64,000 nucleotides of DNA, taken from the NCBI GenBank assembly GCA_016713135.1, contig JADJPR010000005.1, positions 1-64,000 on the forward strand, in the 5' to 3' direction. Positions 8,143 to 17,434 of this stretch are shown in pieces. Made by a program: the position numbers and the translations under genes. The notes under the pieces were generated by a model. The model was not told where the DNA came from and ran no database searches. It worked only from the letters and a program-made list of their open reading frames with translations. The first letter of the stretch is position 1, and every line of letters begins with the position of its first letter. Origin of the DNA: Rhodanobacteraceae bacterium. GTDB lineage: Bacteria; Pseudomonadota; Gammaproteobacteria; Xanthomonadales; SZUA-5.

Positions 8143-11100
8143 ATGACGCGCCCTCGCCTCGCCACCGCCGCCTGCCTCGCCGCCTGCGCCAGCGCCGCGC
8201 ATTCGCAATCGACCACCACCGAGTGGCCCAGCGGCATCGGCTTCCCGAATGTCGCGCGCACCGAGGGCGCGTTGATCGCCGGCCCCTTCGGCACCGGCGA
8301 TGGCCGTGGCGCGATCATCGCCTGGCACAACGGCGTGCTGTTCACGATTCCCGAGAGTCCGTCGAGCAATCCGAATCCGAACCTGCAGGTGCGGATGTGG
8401 AACCTGATGGACCCGGCCAACCCGCGCAACATCGTCAACGCGCCGGCGAACGCGCAGGGAACGCTCGGGACCACGCGCCAGCCGGTCAATGCGCACGGCT
8501 ATTTCCACCTCGGCCAGCACATGGAGACCGGCGCAACCGGACCTTTCCTGGTGATCGGCGCCGACAACGACAACGAAACCGGCGGCCTCGACTGGTCTTT
8601 CCGCGCCCAAACCGGCATCCCGGGTGTGACCCGCGCCGAGTCCGGCCCCTTCGGAGTCGGCGTGCGCGGGATCCTGCAGCAGCCGTGGTACATCGAGGAC
8701 ACCTGGTGGAGCTACAACGCGGTCGGTGGGCTCGCGCGGATCTACCGCAACGGACCGCCGGGCTCGCCCGGCAGCACGCTGCAAGCCACCTTCGACCACC
8801 TCGGCCAGACCGGCGTGATCGGCCATCCCTTCCTGCTCGGCAACCTGCTGATCTACGCCTCCGACCAGAGCCGCACCGGGGTGGCCACCTACGATGTCAG
8901 CAACCCGCAGCAACCCGTGCTGCTGGACGTGTTGCGCCATGGCGGCCCCGGTGGCTACTGGCCGGAGCTGTGGGGCAACGATGGCGAGCTCTACATCGTT
9001 TTCCCCTACAACGACGGCGGCGGCAACGGCATGCGCGTGGTGGATGCTACGGATCCGACCGCGCTGCGTTTTGTTGCCGACGTCCCGCTGGCGCGCCCGA
9101 ACGGGTCCTCGGGCGCGATGTACGCGCAGTTCCAGGACGAGTACGCCTTCATCGGCGAGCACAAGATCGATATGCGCACGCGCAGCTCGGTGCGCCAGTT
9201 CACCACCATCAGCAACGGTGTCGACACCAGCCAGTTCGCGCTGCCGCTCGGCAACCTGTTGGTCACCGGCGGCGTGGGTGATCCGGGCCAAGGCTGGGCG
9301 ATCTTCGCGCACCAGGCCGCGCCGGACACGCGCCCGCCATCGGTGGCCTTCCACATCCCGCGCGCGGGCCAGTCGGGCTACCCGACCGGCGCACCGATCA
9401 GCCTGCTGATCCACGAAACGCTGGACACCCTGTCGATCGTCAACGGCCAGTCCTTCATGGTGCGCCCGGTCACGGGCCCGGGCACCTTCGGCGCGCCGCT
9501 CGCCGGACGCTGGACCTACGCCTTCGACGATGTGTTTACCTTCCAGCCGAATGCTCCGTTGGCGGCCAACCAGAGCTACGAGGTGCGGCTGGATGGCATC
9601 CGCGACGCCGCCAGCAACGCGATGGCGCCGTATGCGTTCACCTTCTCGACCGGCCTCAGCGTCGGCGGCAACCGGCCGCCGGTAGTCGACGCCTTCAGCG
9701 CCACGCCCTACCCCGCCGCGCCGGGCGCGCTGGTCGATTTCACCACGCAGGCCAGCGATCCCGACGGCGACACGCTGCAGTACCGCTTCGACTTCGGCGA
9801 CGGCTCGCCGCGCACCGCCTGGGGCGGCGCGACGCTGGCGCAGCGCAGTTACGCCCAGCCCGGGCACTACCGCGCCAGCGTGCAGGTGCGCGACGCGTCG
9901 GGCGTGATCGCCAGCCGCACGCGCGTCGTGACCGTGCTCGCCCCATTGCCGGCCGCGCGCCCGACGGCGAGCGCGCCGATCCTCTGCGATGGGCCGAACC
10001 GGCGCGTGTGGACGGTCAATCCGGACGGCGACACGATCAGCGCGCTGGATGCCGACAGCCTGCAGAAGCTGGCCGAGCACGCCACCTGCGACGACCCGCG
10101 CGCGCTCGCGCGCACGCCAGGCGGTCAGCTGTGGGTGGCTTGCCATGACGACGACCGCATCCGCATCCATAACGAAGTCACCGGCGGGATCATCGACACC
10201 ATCGACACCGGCTACGGCAGCGCGCCGGCTGGGTTGGCGCTTTCGCCGGACGGCGCGAACGCCTACGTGGCGCTCGGCGGCCGCGGCGAGCTGCGCCGCT
10301 ACAGCGTGGCCACGCGCGCGCAGACCGGTGCGCTGGCGCTCGGCCCCAATCCGCGCGGCGTCGCGGTGTCGGCCGATGGCGCGCGCGTGCTGGTCACGCG
10401 CCTGCTGTCGCCGCAGCACCACGGCGAGGTCTGGGACGTCAACGCCGCTGCGCTGACGCTGACCCGCGCGATCCGCATCCCGAAGATCGGCGGCGACGCC
10501 AACCGCGACACCACCGCCAGCGGCAAGGGCGTGGCCAACCAGCTCGCGGCGGTCGCAATCTCGCCGCGCAGCGCGCGCGCCTTCATCCCCGCGACCAAGC
10601 CCAACAGCGAGCGCGGCGAACTGATCCACCCCAGCCAGGACCTCGACCAGGACAACACCGTGCGCAACCTGCTGGTCGAGATCGATCCCGCGGGCGCCAG
10701 CGTCGCCGAACGCTTCCGCCGCGCAATCGACATCGACAACAGCGACTCGGCCAGCGCGGTGGCCTTCTCGCCGCTCGGCGATTACCTGCTGGTCACGCTG
10801 CAGGGCATGAACGAGTTGCTGGTGCTGGATGCGCTGGCGCTGGATGCGAACACGGGCCTCGGCGCGCTGGTGACGCGCCTGCCCACCGGCGCCGCGCCGC
10901 AGGGCGTGTGCGCGGACCCCACCACCGGGCGCACCTTCGTGCACGACTTCATGGGCCGCACGGTCACCGTGCTACAGACCCAGGCGCTGTACGCGCAGGG
11001 CTCGCTGCTGGTGGGTTCGACCAGCGTTCCGATGGTCGCGAACGAAGCGCTTGCAAGCGCGGTGCTGCAGGGGAAGCGGATCTTCTACCACGCGGGTGAC

Positions 11101-12309
11101 CCGCGCATGAGCGCCGAAGGCTATCTGTCCTGCGCCACCTGCCACCTCGACGGCGGCGACGACGGCCGCAGCTGGGACTTCACTGGCCGCGGCGAGGGCC
11201 TGCGCAACACCACGGTGCTGAATGGCCGCGGCGGCCTCGCCCACGGCCGCGTGCACTGGAGCGCCAACTTCGACGAGATCCAGGACTTCGAGAACGACAT
11301 CCGCGGCGCTTTCGGCGGCAGCGGCTTCCTGTCCGACGCCGATTTCGCCGCGACCAGCGCGCCGCTCGGCCCGGCGAAGGCCGGCCTGAGCGCCGATCTC
11401 GACGCACTTGCCGCCTATGTGGCCTCGCTCACGCACGCCTTCCTGCCGCGCAGCCCACACCGGCAGACCAACGGCCAGCCGACCGCGCTGGGCATCCAGG
11501 GCGAGACCATCTTCCAGCGCGAAGGCTGCGCCGGCTGCCATTCCCCGCCGCGGTACACCGACAGTGCCACCGGCAGCTCCGTGCTGCACGATGTCGGCAC
11601 CCTGCGCGCCAGCAGCGGCGGTCGCCTCGGCGGCCCGCTGACCGGCATCGACACCCCGACCCTGCGCGGGGCGTTCGCCAGCGCTCCCTACTTCCACGAC
11701 GGCTCTGCGCCCACGCTCGAAGACGTGTTCCGGGTGACCGGCGGCATCACGCTCGCCGCCGAGTCCGGCCAGCGCCTCGGTGGCGCGGCGCTCATAAACA
11801 CCTTTGTCGAGCTCAACAACGACGACCTGGTGCGCGGCCGCGCCTACGTCAGCCTGGAGGCGCCCGGTCAGGTGCTGCGCTTCAGCGGCGTCGACGGCGG
11901 CCCGGGCGGCATCGGCGCGATCGAACTGCGCCACAGCAACTCGCGCGCGGGCACCCAGACCCAGGCCCTGACGGTGCGCGTCAACGGAGTCGCCCTGCCG
12001 GCGCAGGCGCTCGCCGCCAGCGACAACGACCCCAACTGGCGCAGCACGAACTGGAGCGTGCACCGCATCGAGAACGTGCCGTTGAATGCCGGCGCCGTGA
12101 ACACCATCGAGCTGGAAACCAACAACTGGTACGCCGCCATCGACGAGATCCTCGTCGCGCACGCCGGCCGCCTCACACTGGCGCAGCCACACCGGCGCGT
12201 GCTGCCGTTGCCGCAGGGCGAACGCGACGCGCTACTGGCCTTTCTCCGCGAACTGGACGGCAGCGGCGCCGTGCCCACAGACGGCGTGTTCGCCGACGGC
12301 TTCGAATGA
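8143..12309 (+). CDS. Large secreted mosaic: beta-propeller, PKD and di-haem peroxidase-like domains
   Basis: The protein has 1388 residues and an N-terminal signal peptide (RLATAACLAACASAAHSQ). Visible parts: an LVIVD-type propeller-like region (about 30–395), an Ig-like/Big_5-like domain (about 396–505), a PKD domain with RFDFGDGSPRTAW (about 510–600), a YVTN-type beta-propeller (about 605–960), then a MauG/cytochrome c peroxidase-like region with two CxxCH haem sites (CATCH 997–1001 and CAGCH 1129–1133) and PTLRGAFASAPYFHDGSAPT. A jelly-roll, carbohydrate-binding-like segment (about 1238–1342) sits between the peroxidase core and its closing helix (QGERDALLAFLRELDG). It ends VFADGFE. Export and c-type haem attachment in the periplasm are expected. 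The substrate is unknown. The ATG at 8143 starts the signal peptide. Confidence 0.75.
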   Translation: MTRPRLATAACLAACASAAHSQSTTTEWPSGIGFPNVARTEGALIAGPFGTGDGRGAIIAWHNGVLFTIPESPSSNPNPNLQVRMWNLMDPANPRNIVNAPANAQGTLGTTRQPVNAHGYFHLGQHMETGATGPFLVIGADNDNETGGLDWSFRAQTGIPGVTRAESGPFGVGVRGILQQPWYIEDTWWSYNAVGGLARIYRNGPPGSPGSTLQATFDHLGQTGVIGHPFLLGNLLIYASDQSRTGVATYDVSNPQQPVLLDVLRHGGPGGYWPELWGNDGELYIVFPYNDGGGNGMRVVDATDPTALRFVADVPLARPNGSSGAMYAQFQDEYAFIGEHKIDMRTRSSVRQFTTISNGVDTSQFALPLGNLLVTGGVGDPGQGWAIFAHQAAPDTRPPSVAFHIPRAGQSGYPTGAPISLLIHETLDTLSIVNGQSFMVRPVTGPGTFGAPLAGRWTYAFDDVFTFQPNAPLAANQSYEVRLDGIRDAASNAMAPYAFTFSTGLSVGGNRPPVVDAFSATPYPAAPGALVDFTTQASDPDGDTLQYRFDFGDGSPRTAWGGATLAQRSYAQPGHYRASVQVRDASGVIASRTRVVTVLAPLPAARPTASAPILCDGPNRRVWTVNPDGDTISALDADSLQKLAEHATCDDPRALARTPGGQLWVACHDDDRIRIHNEVTGGIIDTIDTGYGSAPAGLALSPDGANAYVALGGRGELRRYSVATRAQTGALALGPNPRGVAVSADGARVLVTRLLSPQHHGEVWDVNAAALTLTRAIRIPKIGGDANRDTTASGKGVANQLAAVAISPRSARAFIPATKPNSERGELIHPSQDLDQDNTVRNLLVEIDPAGASVAERFRRAIDIDNSDSASAVAFSPLGDYLLVTLQGMNELLVLDALALDANTGLGALVTRLPTGAAPQGVCADPTTGRTFVHDFMGRTVTVLQTQALYAQGSLLVGSTSVPMVANEALASAVLQGKRIFYHAGDPRMSAEGYLSCATCHLDGGDDGRSWDFTGRGEGLRNTTVLNGRGGLAHGRVHWSANFDEIQDFENDIRGAFGGSGFLSDADFAATSAPLGPAKAGLSADLDALAAYVASLTHAFLPRSPHRQTNGQPTALGIQGETIFQREGCAGCHSPPRYTDSATGSSVLHDVGTLRASSGGRLGGPLTGIDTPTLRGAFASAPYFHDGSAPTLEDVFRVTGGITLAAESGQRLGGAALINTFVELNNDDLVRGRAYVSLEAPGQVLRFSGVDGGPGGIGAIELRHSNSRAGTQTQALTVRVNGVALPAQALAASDNDPNWRSTNWSVHRIENVPLNAGAVNTIELETNNWYAAIDEILVAHAGRLTLAQPHRRVLPLPQGERDALLAFLRELDGSGAVPTDGVFADGFE

Positions 12310-12343
12310 GTCAGTCAGCGAAGGATCCGACCACCGCTGCCGG

Positions 12344-12414
12344 GTAGGCCGGTGTAGCGCGCAGCGCTTCACCGGCAGAGCGCCGCAGAGCCGCTTTGCG
12401 GCACTACGGCCTAC
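12344..12414. repeat. Intergenic cruciform repeat containing hairpin copy 2
   Basis: The segment is bracketed by GTAGGCC and GGCCTAC. Inside is a 29-nt hairpin (12348–12376) with a 7-bp stem GCCGGTG/CACCGGC, a T-T mismatch, a 5-bp stem AGCGC/GCGCT and a GCA loop: the same plan as 4239–4267 with paired substitutions in both stems. A second small hairpin (GCCGCA/TGCGGC) follows at about 12382–12402. The rest of 12310–12557 shows no gene. Confidence 0.7.
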
Positions 12415-12557
12415 GCACCTCCCCGCAAGGGTTCTACCCGCCGGAATCGAAGCTCGTTCCGTCCGCTGAGGGTAGAGGACCGTGGTTGACACCGGGCAAA
12501 CCGCCCGACACGGGCCATTTGCTAAGCTCCGGACGACAGGGGTGTGGAGCGGCAAGG

Positions 12558-14288
12558 ATGAACAACGGGGGCGAGTATCTGGCCGTTGCCGAAGGGGCGC
12601 GCGGCGCGGGCAGCGCGCAGGACAATGGCCCGCGCATCGTGCTGCTCGACAACCTTGACGATGTGCGGCGCTGGCTCGAAGTGGACGAAGCCACCCCGCT
12701 GAGTCAGTTGAAGGGATTCAAGCTGATCAGCGTCGCCGACGCGATGGCCTTGCGCCAGGACGATCCGGAACTCGGCACGGTGGTCGAGCGCGCCGCCAGC
12801 CTGGGCCTGCCATTGCTCGAATGCGAGCGCGCGGAGGTAGACCCGATCGTGCGCGACATGTTGCCGGCACCGGTCTCGCGACGCCTGGCGGCCCTGCCTC
12901 TGACCACCAATGGACCCCTGCTCGCGGTGATGGTCAGCAATCCGGAGACCACCAGCGCGATCGAGTTCATGGTCGCGCGGCGGGTGGTCCCGATCCTCGC
13001 CCGCCCCAACGTGATCCGCCTGGCACTCTCCAGCCAGTTCGACAAGAGCGAAGACGAGGCGATGGTGCGCCGCCTCGGCCTGGACCCACGCCTCGGCAGT
13101 GCGGAAATGCACCAGAAGGAGGCGGAACGGCTGTCGGTCGAGCAGCCGGTGGTCAAGGTGGTCGCCGACCTGATCGACGCCGCGATCCAGCGGCGCGCAT
13201 CGGACATCCACCTGCGGCCAGGCCCGGAAACCTTCGAAATGCTCTACCGCATCGACGGCGACCTGGTCCCGGTGCGCCGCTTCCTGCGCATCCTGCTGCC
13301 GGCCTTCGTCAGCCGCATCAAGGTGATCGGAGGGATGAACCTCGCCGAGCACCGCGTGCCCCAGGATGGACGCGCCAGCGCGGCCAGCGGCAACATGGAA
13401 GTGGACCTGCGCATCTCGGTGATCCCGACAATCAACGGCGAAGCGGTGGTGATCCGCATCCTGAATACCGCCTTCAGCCTGCGCAGCGTGGCCGAGATCG
13501 GTTTCGGTCCGCGCGACGAGCAACTATTCCGCGACATCCTCAGCCGCGGCCAGGGCATGCTGCTGGTCACCGGCCCCACCGGCTCGGGCAAGTCGACCAC
13601 GCTCTATGCGGCGGTGCTCGAATGCCGCAAGCAGAACGTCAACATCATCACGGTCGAGGACCCCGTCGAGGCCAAGATCGAAGACGTGCTGCAGGTGCAG
13701 ATCAACCGCGTCGCCGGCCTGACCTTCGCCCGGACCCTGCGCAACATCCTGCGCCACGATCCGGACGTGGTCATGGTGGGCGAAATCCGCGACCAGGAAA
13801 CCGCCGAGATCGCGGTGGAAAGCGCGCTGACCGGGCATCTGGTGTTCTCCACCCTGCACACCAACAACGCAGCGACCACGATCACCCGCCTGCTTGACCT
13901 CGGCGTGCTGCCCTTCCTGCTCAAGTCCACCCTGCTCGGCGTGCTGGCGCAGCGCCTGGGTCGGCGCAACTGCAAGTATTGCAAGGTGCCCGAGCCAGTG
14001 GACCCGCACGTACGCAAGGTCCTGGGCGTCGGCGCCGACGAAGTGTTCTACATCGGCAAGGGCTGCCCCAAGTGTGAGGGCCGCGGCGTCAAGGGCCGGA
14101 TCGGCATCTACGAACTCCTGGAGGTCACCCCGGAAATCAGCCGGCTGATCGTACCGGGCGCCGACGCCAATGCGATCCACGACCTCGCACAGAAGCAGGG
14201 CATGCTCTCGATCACGCGCAACGCGGTGACGCTGGCGCGCGCCGGCGTGATCTCGCTGCAAGAAGCGTTCAGCGTCAGAGTCGACTAG
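12558..14288 (+). CDS. GspE/PilB-family secretion or pilus ATPase
   Basis: The protein has 576 residues. The N-terminal region resembles the MshEN/T2SSE-N domain (LPLLECERAEVDPIVRDMLP). The ATPase core has the Walker A loop GPTGSGKST near 339–347, the Asp box and Walker B DPDVVMVGEIRDQE, and the His box GHLVFSTLHTNNA. A tetracysteine zinc site, C-x2-C near 472/475 and C-x2-C near 503/506, is typical of GspE/PilB proteins. These hexameric ATPases drive type II secretion or type IV pilus assembly from the cytoplasmic face. The ATG at 12558 follows GGAG by about 8 bases. No other secretion or pilus gene lies nearby, so it is an orphan; whether it serves pili or secretion cannot be told. Confidence 0.85.
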   Translation: MNNGGEYLAVAEGARGAGSAQDNGPRIVLLDNLDDVRRWLEVDEATPLSQLKGFKLISVADAMALRQDDPELGTVVERAASLGLPLLECERAEVDPIVRDMLPAPVSRRLAALPLTTNGPLLAVMVSNPETTSAIEFMVARRVVPILARPNVIRLALSSQFDKSEDEAMVRRLGLDPRLGSAEMHQKEAERLSVEQPVVKVVADLIDAAIQRRASDIHLRPGPETFEMLYRIDGDLVPVRRFLRILLPAFVSRIKVIGGMNLAEHRVPQDGRASAASGNMEVDLRISVIPTINGEAVVIRILNTAFSLRSVAEIGFGPRDEQLFRDILSRGQGMLLVTGPTGSGKSTTLYAAVLECRKQNVNIITVEDPVEAKIEDVLQVQINRVAGLTFARTLRNILRHDPDVVMVGEIRDQETAEIAVESALTGHLVFSTLHTNNAATTITRLLDLGVLPFLLKSTLLGVLAQRLGRRNCKYCKVPEPVDPHVRKVLGVGADEVFYIGKGCPKCEGRGVKGRIGIYELLEVTPEISRLIVPGADANAIHDLAQKQGMLSITRNAVTLARAGVISLQEAFSVRVD

Positions 14289-14369
14289 TGTGGTGTTCCG
14301 TGCGCTTGGAGCCCGGCCGTGCCCTCGGGGTGGGCTTCAATCCTCGCCGGCGCGGGAAGACGCGAACAC

Positions 14370-15281
14370 TCAGGTCTGGGCGAGTTTCGGAAACCGGTGC
14401 TCTGCGCGCGGCGCAAAACCGCGCACATACAGATCGGAGTCCAGGTCCGGGGCCACCGCACGCGCCTGCGGCCACAGGCGCTCGGGCGTGAAGTCGAAGC
14501 GCAGCCGGCTGACTGGCGCATCGATCAGGGAAGGGATCAACTCACTGAGGTCGACATCGCCATCCGAAAGCACCTCTTGTACACGCAGGCATTCACTCTG
14601 TTGCGTGCAGAACACCAAAGTCCCTGGCTGCGGCTCGCGCGGCGCCGTGACGAAGCCATTGGCGAGGTACCAGAGCGCGATGTCACCGTGCCCGCGCGCG
14701 CCGAAGCGCGTGGTGCCGGGGCGACCATCGGCGGCGAGCTGGCGGATTCGCATACGCACGGCGGGATCGGCCGGGTCCAGGCTTGGCGCGGGCGGGCCGG
14801 ACGGCACCGCCGCATGGGCGGCTTCGAAGATCCATTCCTCGCGCGGCGCAAAACCGAAGCGAGGATAGAATTCGCGCACGTCCGGATTGGCGAACAGCAG
14901 CACCGGATCGCCGCCGCACCCGGCCAGCGCGAGGTCCAGCAGGTGCCGGGCCAGGCCGCGCCCGCGGTACTCGGAACGGGTGCAAACCGCGCCGAGCTGC
15001 CAGCCACGGCGCTCTTCGCTGTCGAGCACCAGGCGCATGCGCGTGCGCGAGACATTCGCCACCGGCGTATCGCCATCAAACAGGGCGAAGGCCGTGTAGC
15101 CCTCATCCCAGCAGCCCCATTCGATCCAGCGATCGAAACTGGCACGTGTGAACACCGAGCGGATGAGGCCGCACCAGGCCGGGTGCAGGGCGACGTCTCC
15201 CGCGCCGAGGATCCTCAGGCGCAAGCCTGCGGTGGCATGCGATCGCGGCGTCGCGACGGCCGAATGATGGGATCCGCGCAT
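14370..15281 (-). CDS. GNAT-family N-acetyltransferase
   Basis: The protein has 303 residues. The acetyl-CoA binding segment is visible as WQLGAVCTRSEYRGRGLARHLLDLAL (Q/R-x-x-G-x-G/A loop), followed by PVLLFANPDVREFYPRFGFAP, typical of GNAT enzymes. The C-terminal half (about 180–303) is less familiar and may be a second, degenerate GNAT or sterol-carrier-like module. Acetyl acceptor unknown; cytoplasmic. Start choice is uncertain: the ATG at 15281 or a GTG two codons upstream, neither with a good ribosome site. Confidence 0.7.
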   Translation of the reverse strand: MRGSHHSAVATPRSHATAGLRLRILGAGDVALHPAWCGLIRSVFTRASFDRWIEWGCWDEGYTAFALFDGDTPVANVSRTRMRLVLDSEERRGWQLGAVCTRSEYRGRGLARHLLDLALAGCGGDPVLLFANPDVREFYPRFGFAPREEWIFEAAHAAVPSGPPAPSLDPADPAVRMRIRQLAADGRPGTTRFGARGHGDIALWYLANGFVTAPREPQPGTLVFCTQQSECLRVQEVLSDGDVDLSELIPSLIDAPVSRLRFDFTPERLWPQARAVAPDLDSDLYVRGFAPRAEHRFPKLAQT

Positions 15282-15676
15282 GCACACCCGTCGTTGACTG
15301 CAGGTCCGTGAATACTACGGCAGCGCGACGAGTACCTTGTCAGCTTGTCAGCTGACCTCTCTGGATAGTCCAGTCGCTCAGTTCCCCGGGAGTATGTTCG
15401 ATGGACGCCTAGCGTTCGATCAGATCCATGATGGCGGAAGTGATCCTGGTGAGTGTGCCGACCTTCGCGCGCGCCGTGAGCAACCAGGCTGGGGAGCCGT
15501 CAGCGGAACTGCGTGCCGACGCACTGTCGCGCGCGCGGCTTTAGAGGCCGAAGCTCAGCTCGCTGCCGGTCGGATCGGTGCGGACCTTGAGTCGCCAGTC
15601 TGGCGCACGGTCGTCCGCACCTGAGGCGCATCGCGACTCAAAGCGTTACACTTGCCGCACCCTCTGGAGGCAGCTG
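15282..15676. other. Non-coding stretch with a possible gene-end fragment
   Basis: No convincing gene is present in these 395 bases. On the minus strand, a frame ending at 15540 reads RAPDWRLKVRTDPTGSELSFGL then stop, which looks like the natural end of a protein but has no start or upstream coding sequence. It may be a remnant of a deleted gene. A clear ribosome site (GGAGG at 15666–15670) belongs to the next gene. Confidence 0.35.
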
Positions 15677-16473
15677 ATGACCCGCCGCGCGCCCTTGGTT
15701 CTGCTGCTCCTGATCATCGGACTCGGAGCGCCGGGTCGGGCCGCGTGGACCCAAACCCGGGTGCTGAAGTGCGTGGACGCGGATGGCAGGGTGAGCTACC
15801 TGGACGCCAAGGCCTGTCCCGGCGAGGCGCAGGGCGCGGAACAGGTCCTTCCCGCCCACGTGGTGACGCTGACGCAGGAGGAGAGGTACCCCGCCGAGGG
15901 CCGGGATCATCCCCTCACCTGATTCGTACCAATCCTCATCGCGGGAGCGCCCCAAGAGCAACAGCGTTTGGACAAGGTCCAAACCCACGCACAGCAAGCT
16001 CGCGGCATCTGTGGGTTCGGACCTTGTCCGAACGCTTTTCGCATCGCCGGTCCATCGGCGATGAGGCTTCGTACGAATCAGATCCCCTCAAGCCACCCAC
16101 GCCGGAGGAGGTTGCGGAGCGCATGCAGATGCTGCGACGGCTCAACGGTGACGCAGCCGCCAATACCGCGCCCGCGAATCGCAAGCCGCGCCCGCCGCCG
16201 CAGAACCAGATGCCCTTCCGCTGCTCCGCCGCAGGAGGCGTCTGGTACCGGCACTCGCCATGCCCAGAGGTCATCGGCCAGGTCGGCGTGACGTGGCGGG
16301 ACAGCATGGGCCAGTATCACAGTGGCACCACCAGCGGCACCCGGGTCGAGCAGGAAGTGGTGACGCGATCCGAAGCCTGCCGGGCGATCGAAAGCCGCGC
16401 CTCGCGACCCGGCCGGCAGCTCGATGAAGTGCCCAGTTCTTACGAGAAACTGAAGGGCAAGGACCTCTGCTGA
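15677..16473 (+). pseudogene. DUF4124-domain protein split by a MITE
   Basis: The gene starts at ATG 15677 after GGAGG. The first 81 codons give a signal peptide (PLVLLLLIIGLGAPGRA) and a DUF4124-like start (VLKCVDADGRVSYLDAKACP), then stop at 15920–15922 inside an inserted element. Downstream, another frame continues with PPTPEEVAERMQML and a second Cys-rich unit (FRCSAAGGVWYRHSPCPEVIG) to the stop at 16473. Removing the 164-bp element and one 9-bp target copy (173 bp) restores one frame of about 207 residues with no other change. DUF4124 proteins are small periplasmic proteins of unknown role. As sequenced only a truncated N-terminal piece would be made. Confidence 0.85.
15918..16081. mobile_element. 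164-bp MITE-like palindromic element with 9-bp target duplication
   Basis: Terminal inverted repeats CTGATTCGTAC (15919–15929) and GTACGAATCAG (16071–16081) bound the element. The flanks ATCCCCTCA at 15909–15917 and again at 16082–16090 form a 9-bp direct duplication. Inner arms also pair (CCTCATCGC with GCGATGAGG, and GGACAAGGTCC with GGACCTTGTCC plus AACCCAC/GTGGGTT), so nearly the whole element folds on itself. It has no coding capacity, so it would need a transposase supplied elsewhere. No second copy was noticed in this window. Confidence 0.85.
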
Positions 16474-16486
16474 GCGGGCCGCACGT

Positions 16487-17392
16487 TCAATCCGCGTCCA
16501 TTCCCGGCTCATGACAGGCCGCCTTGTTCCGCCCGGTGCGTTTGGCGTGATAGAGCGCCCGGTCGGCGCGCTGAATCATCGCTTCCGGCACGGTGGCGAG
16601 GTCGGCCGCGTCGCTGATGCCCAGGCTGATGGTCATGTTGATCACCTTGTCGGCGTGCTGCAGCGGCGCATTCGCGACCAGCGCGCGCAATTGTTCGGCC
16701 ACTTCGAGCGCCTGCTGGGTGGGTGTCTGCGGCAGGATCAGCGCGAACTCCTCGCCACCGTAGCGACAGAACACATCGCTGTCGCGGATGCGGCCCTTGA
16801 CCAAGGCCACCAGGTGGACCAGCGCGGCGTCGCCCACCAGGTGGCCATAGGTGTCGTTGAGCCGCTTGAAGTGGTCGACATCCAGCATAACCAGGCTGAG
16901 CGGCGCGCCGATGACGCGGTGGCGCCGCAGTTCTTCGTCGAGCCGGGTCAGGAAGTAGTGCTTGTTGTAGACCTGCAGCGCCTTGTCCAGTTGCGCCTGA
17001 CTGTAGAGCGCTTCGTAATAGGGCTGCTCGGGGCTGTCGGCGGAGAGGAACTTGAGCCGCGTTTCGCCAATCGCGATGACGTCCTGGTCCTTGAGGGTTG
17101 CCTCGTCGACGCGCGCAGCGTTGATGTAGGTGCCGTTGGTGCTGCCGAGATCCTTGATCCGGAACGCCTGTTCGCCCACCCTTTCGACGATCGCATGGCG
17201 CCGCGAAACGCCGGCCTTGGGCAGTTGCAGATCGGCATCGTCGGCGCGTCCGATCACCAGCGTATCGCGGTTCAGCAGGATCTTGTTGCCGGTGCCCGCG
17301 CCGCGAATCACCACCAGGCAGGCGGTGTAATGGCCCTCATCGATCCACTGAGCGTTGGTCGGAAGCGTGTAGGTGGTCTGGTCGTTGCTCAT
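16487..17392 (-). CDS. FHA-GGDEF diguanylate cyclase
   Basis: The protein has 301 residues. An FHA domain lies at about 26–115 (VIGRADDADLQLPKAGVSRRHA, then DLGSTNGTYIN), which binds phosphothreonine peptides. A GGDEF domain at about 140–298 has the catalytic GGEEF (212–216) and an I-site RxxD (R203–D206), so cyclic-di-GMP synthesis with product inhibition is likely. There is no membrane segment; cytoplasmic. It lies 42 bases downstream of a Ser/Thr kinase on the same strand, so kinase-made phosphothreonine may be what the FHA domain reads; that link is inference. Confidence 0.88.
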   Translation of the reverse strand: MSNDQTTYTLPTNAQWIDEGHYTACLVVIRGAGTGNKILLNRDTLVIGRADDADLQLPKAGVSRRHAIVERVGEQAFRIKDLGSTNGTYINAARVDEATLKDQDVIAIGETRLKFLSADSPEQPYYEALYSQAQLDKALQVYNKHYFLTRLDEELRRHRVIGAPLSLVMLDVDHFKRLNDTYGHLVGDAALVHLVALVKGRIRDSDVFCRYGGEEFALILPQTPTQQALEVAEQLRALVANAPLQHADKVINMTISLGISDAADLATVPEAMIQRADRALYHAKRTGRNKAACHEPGMDAD

Positions 17393-17434
17393 GTCGATCT
17401 TGTCGGACTGGACGGGGCCATGGATGGTCGTGGC

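Noticed and set aside
7294..10944. Open frame of 1216 codons on the minus strand
   Set aside because: It is antisense to the haem/propeller gene, whose domains are clear; the frame is low-complexity Arg/Ala/Gly, as expected from high-GC third-position bias.
15337..15624. Possible 95-codon plus-strand gene
   Set aside because: No ribosome site, no domain, and it overlaps a more convincing minus-strand gene-end fragment; treated as non-coding.
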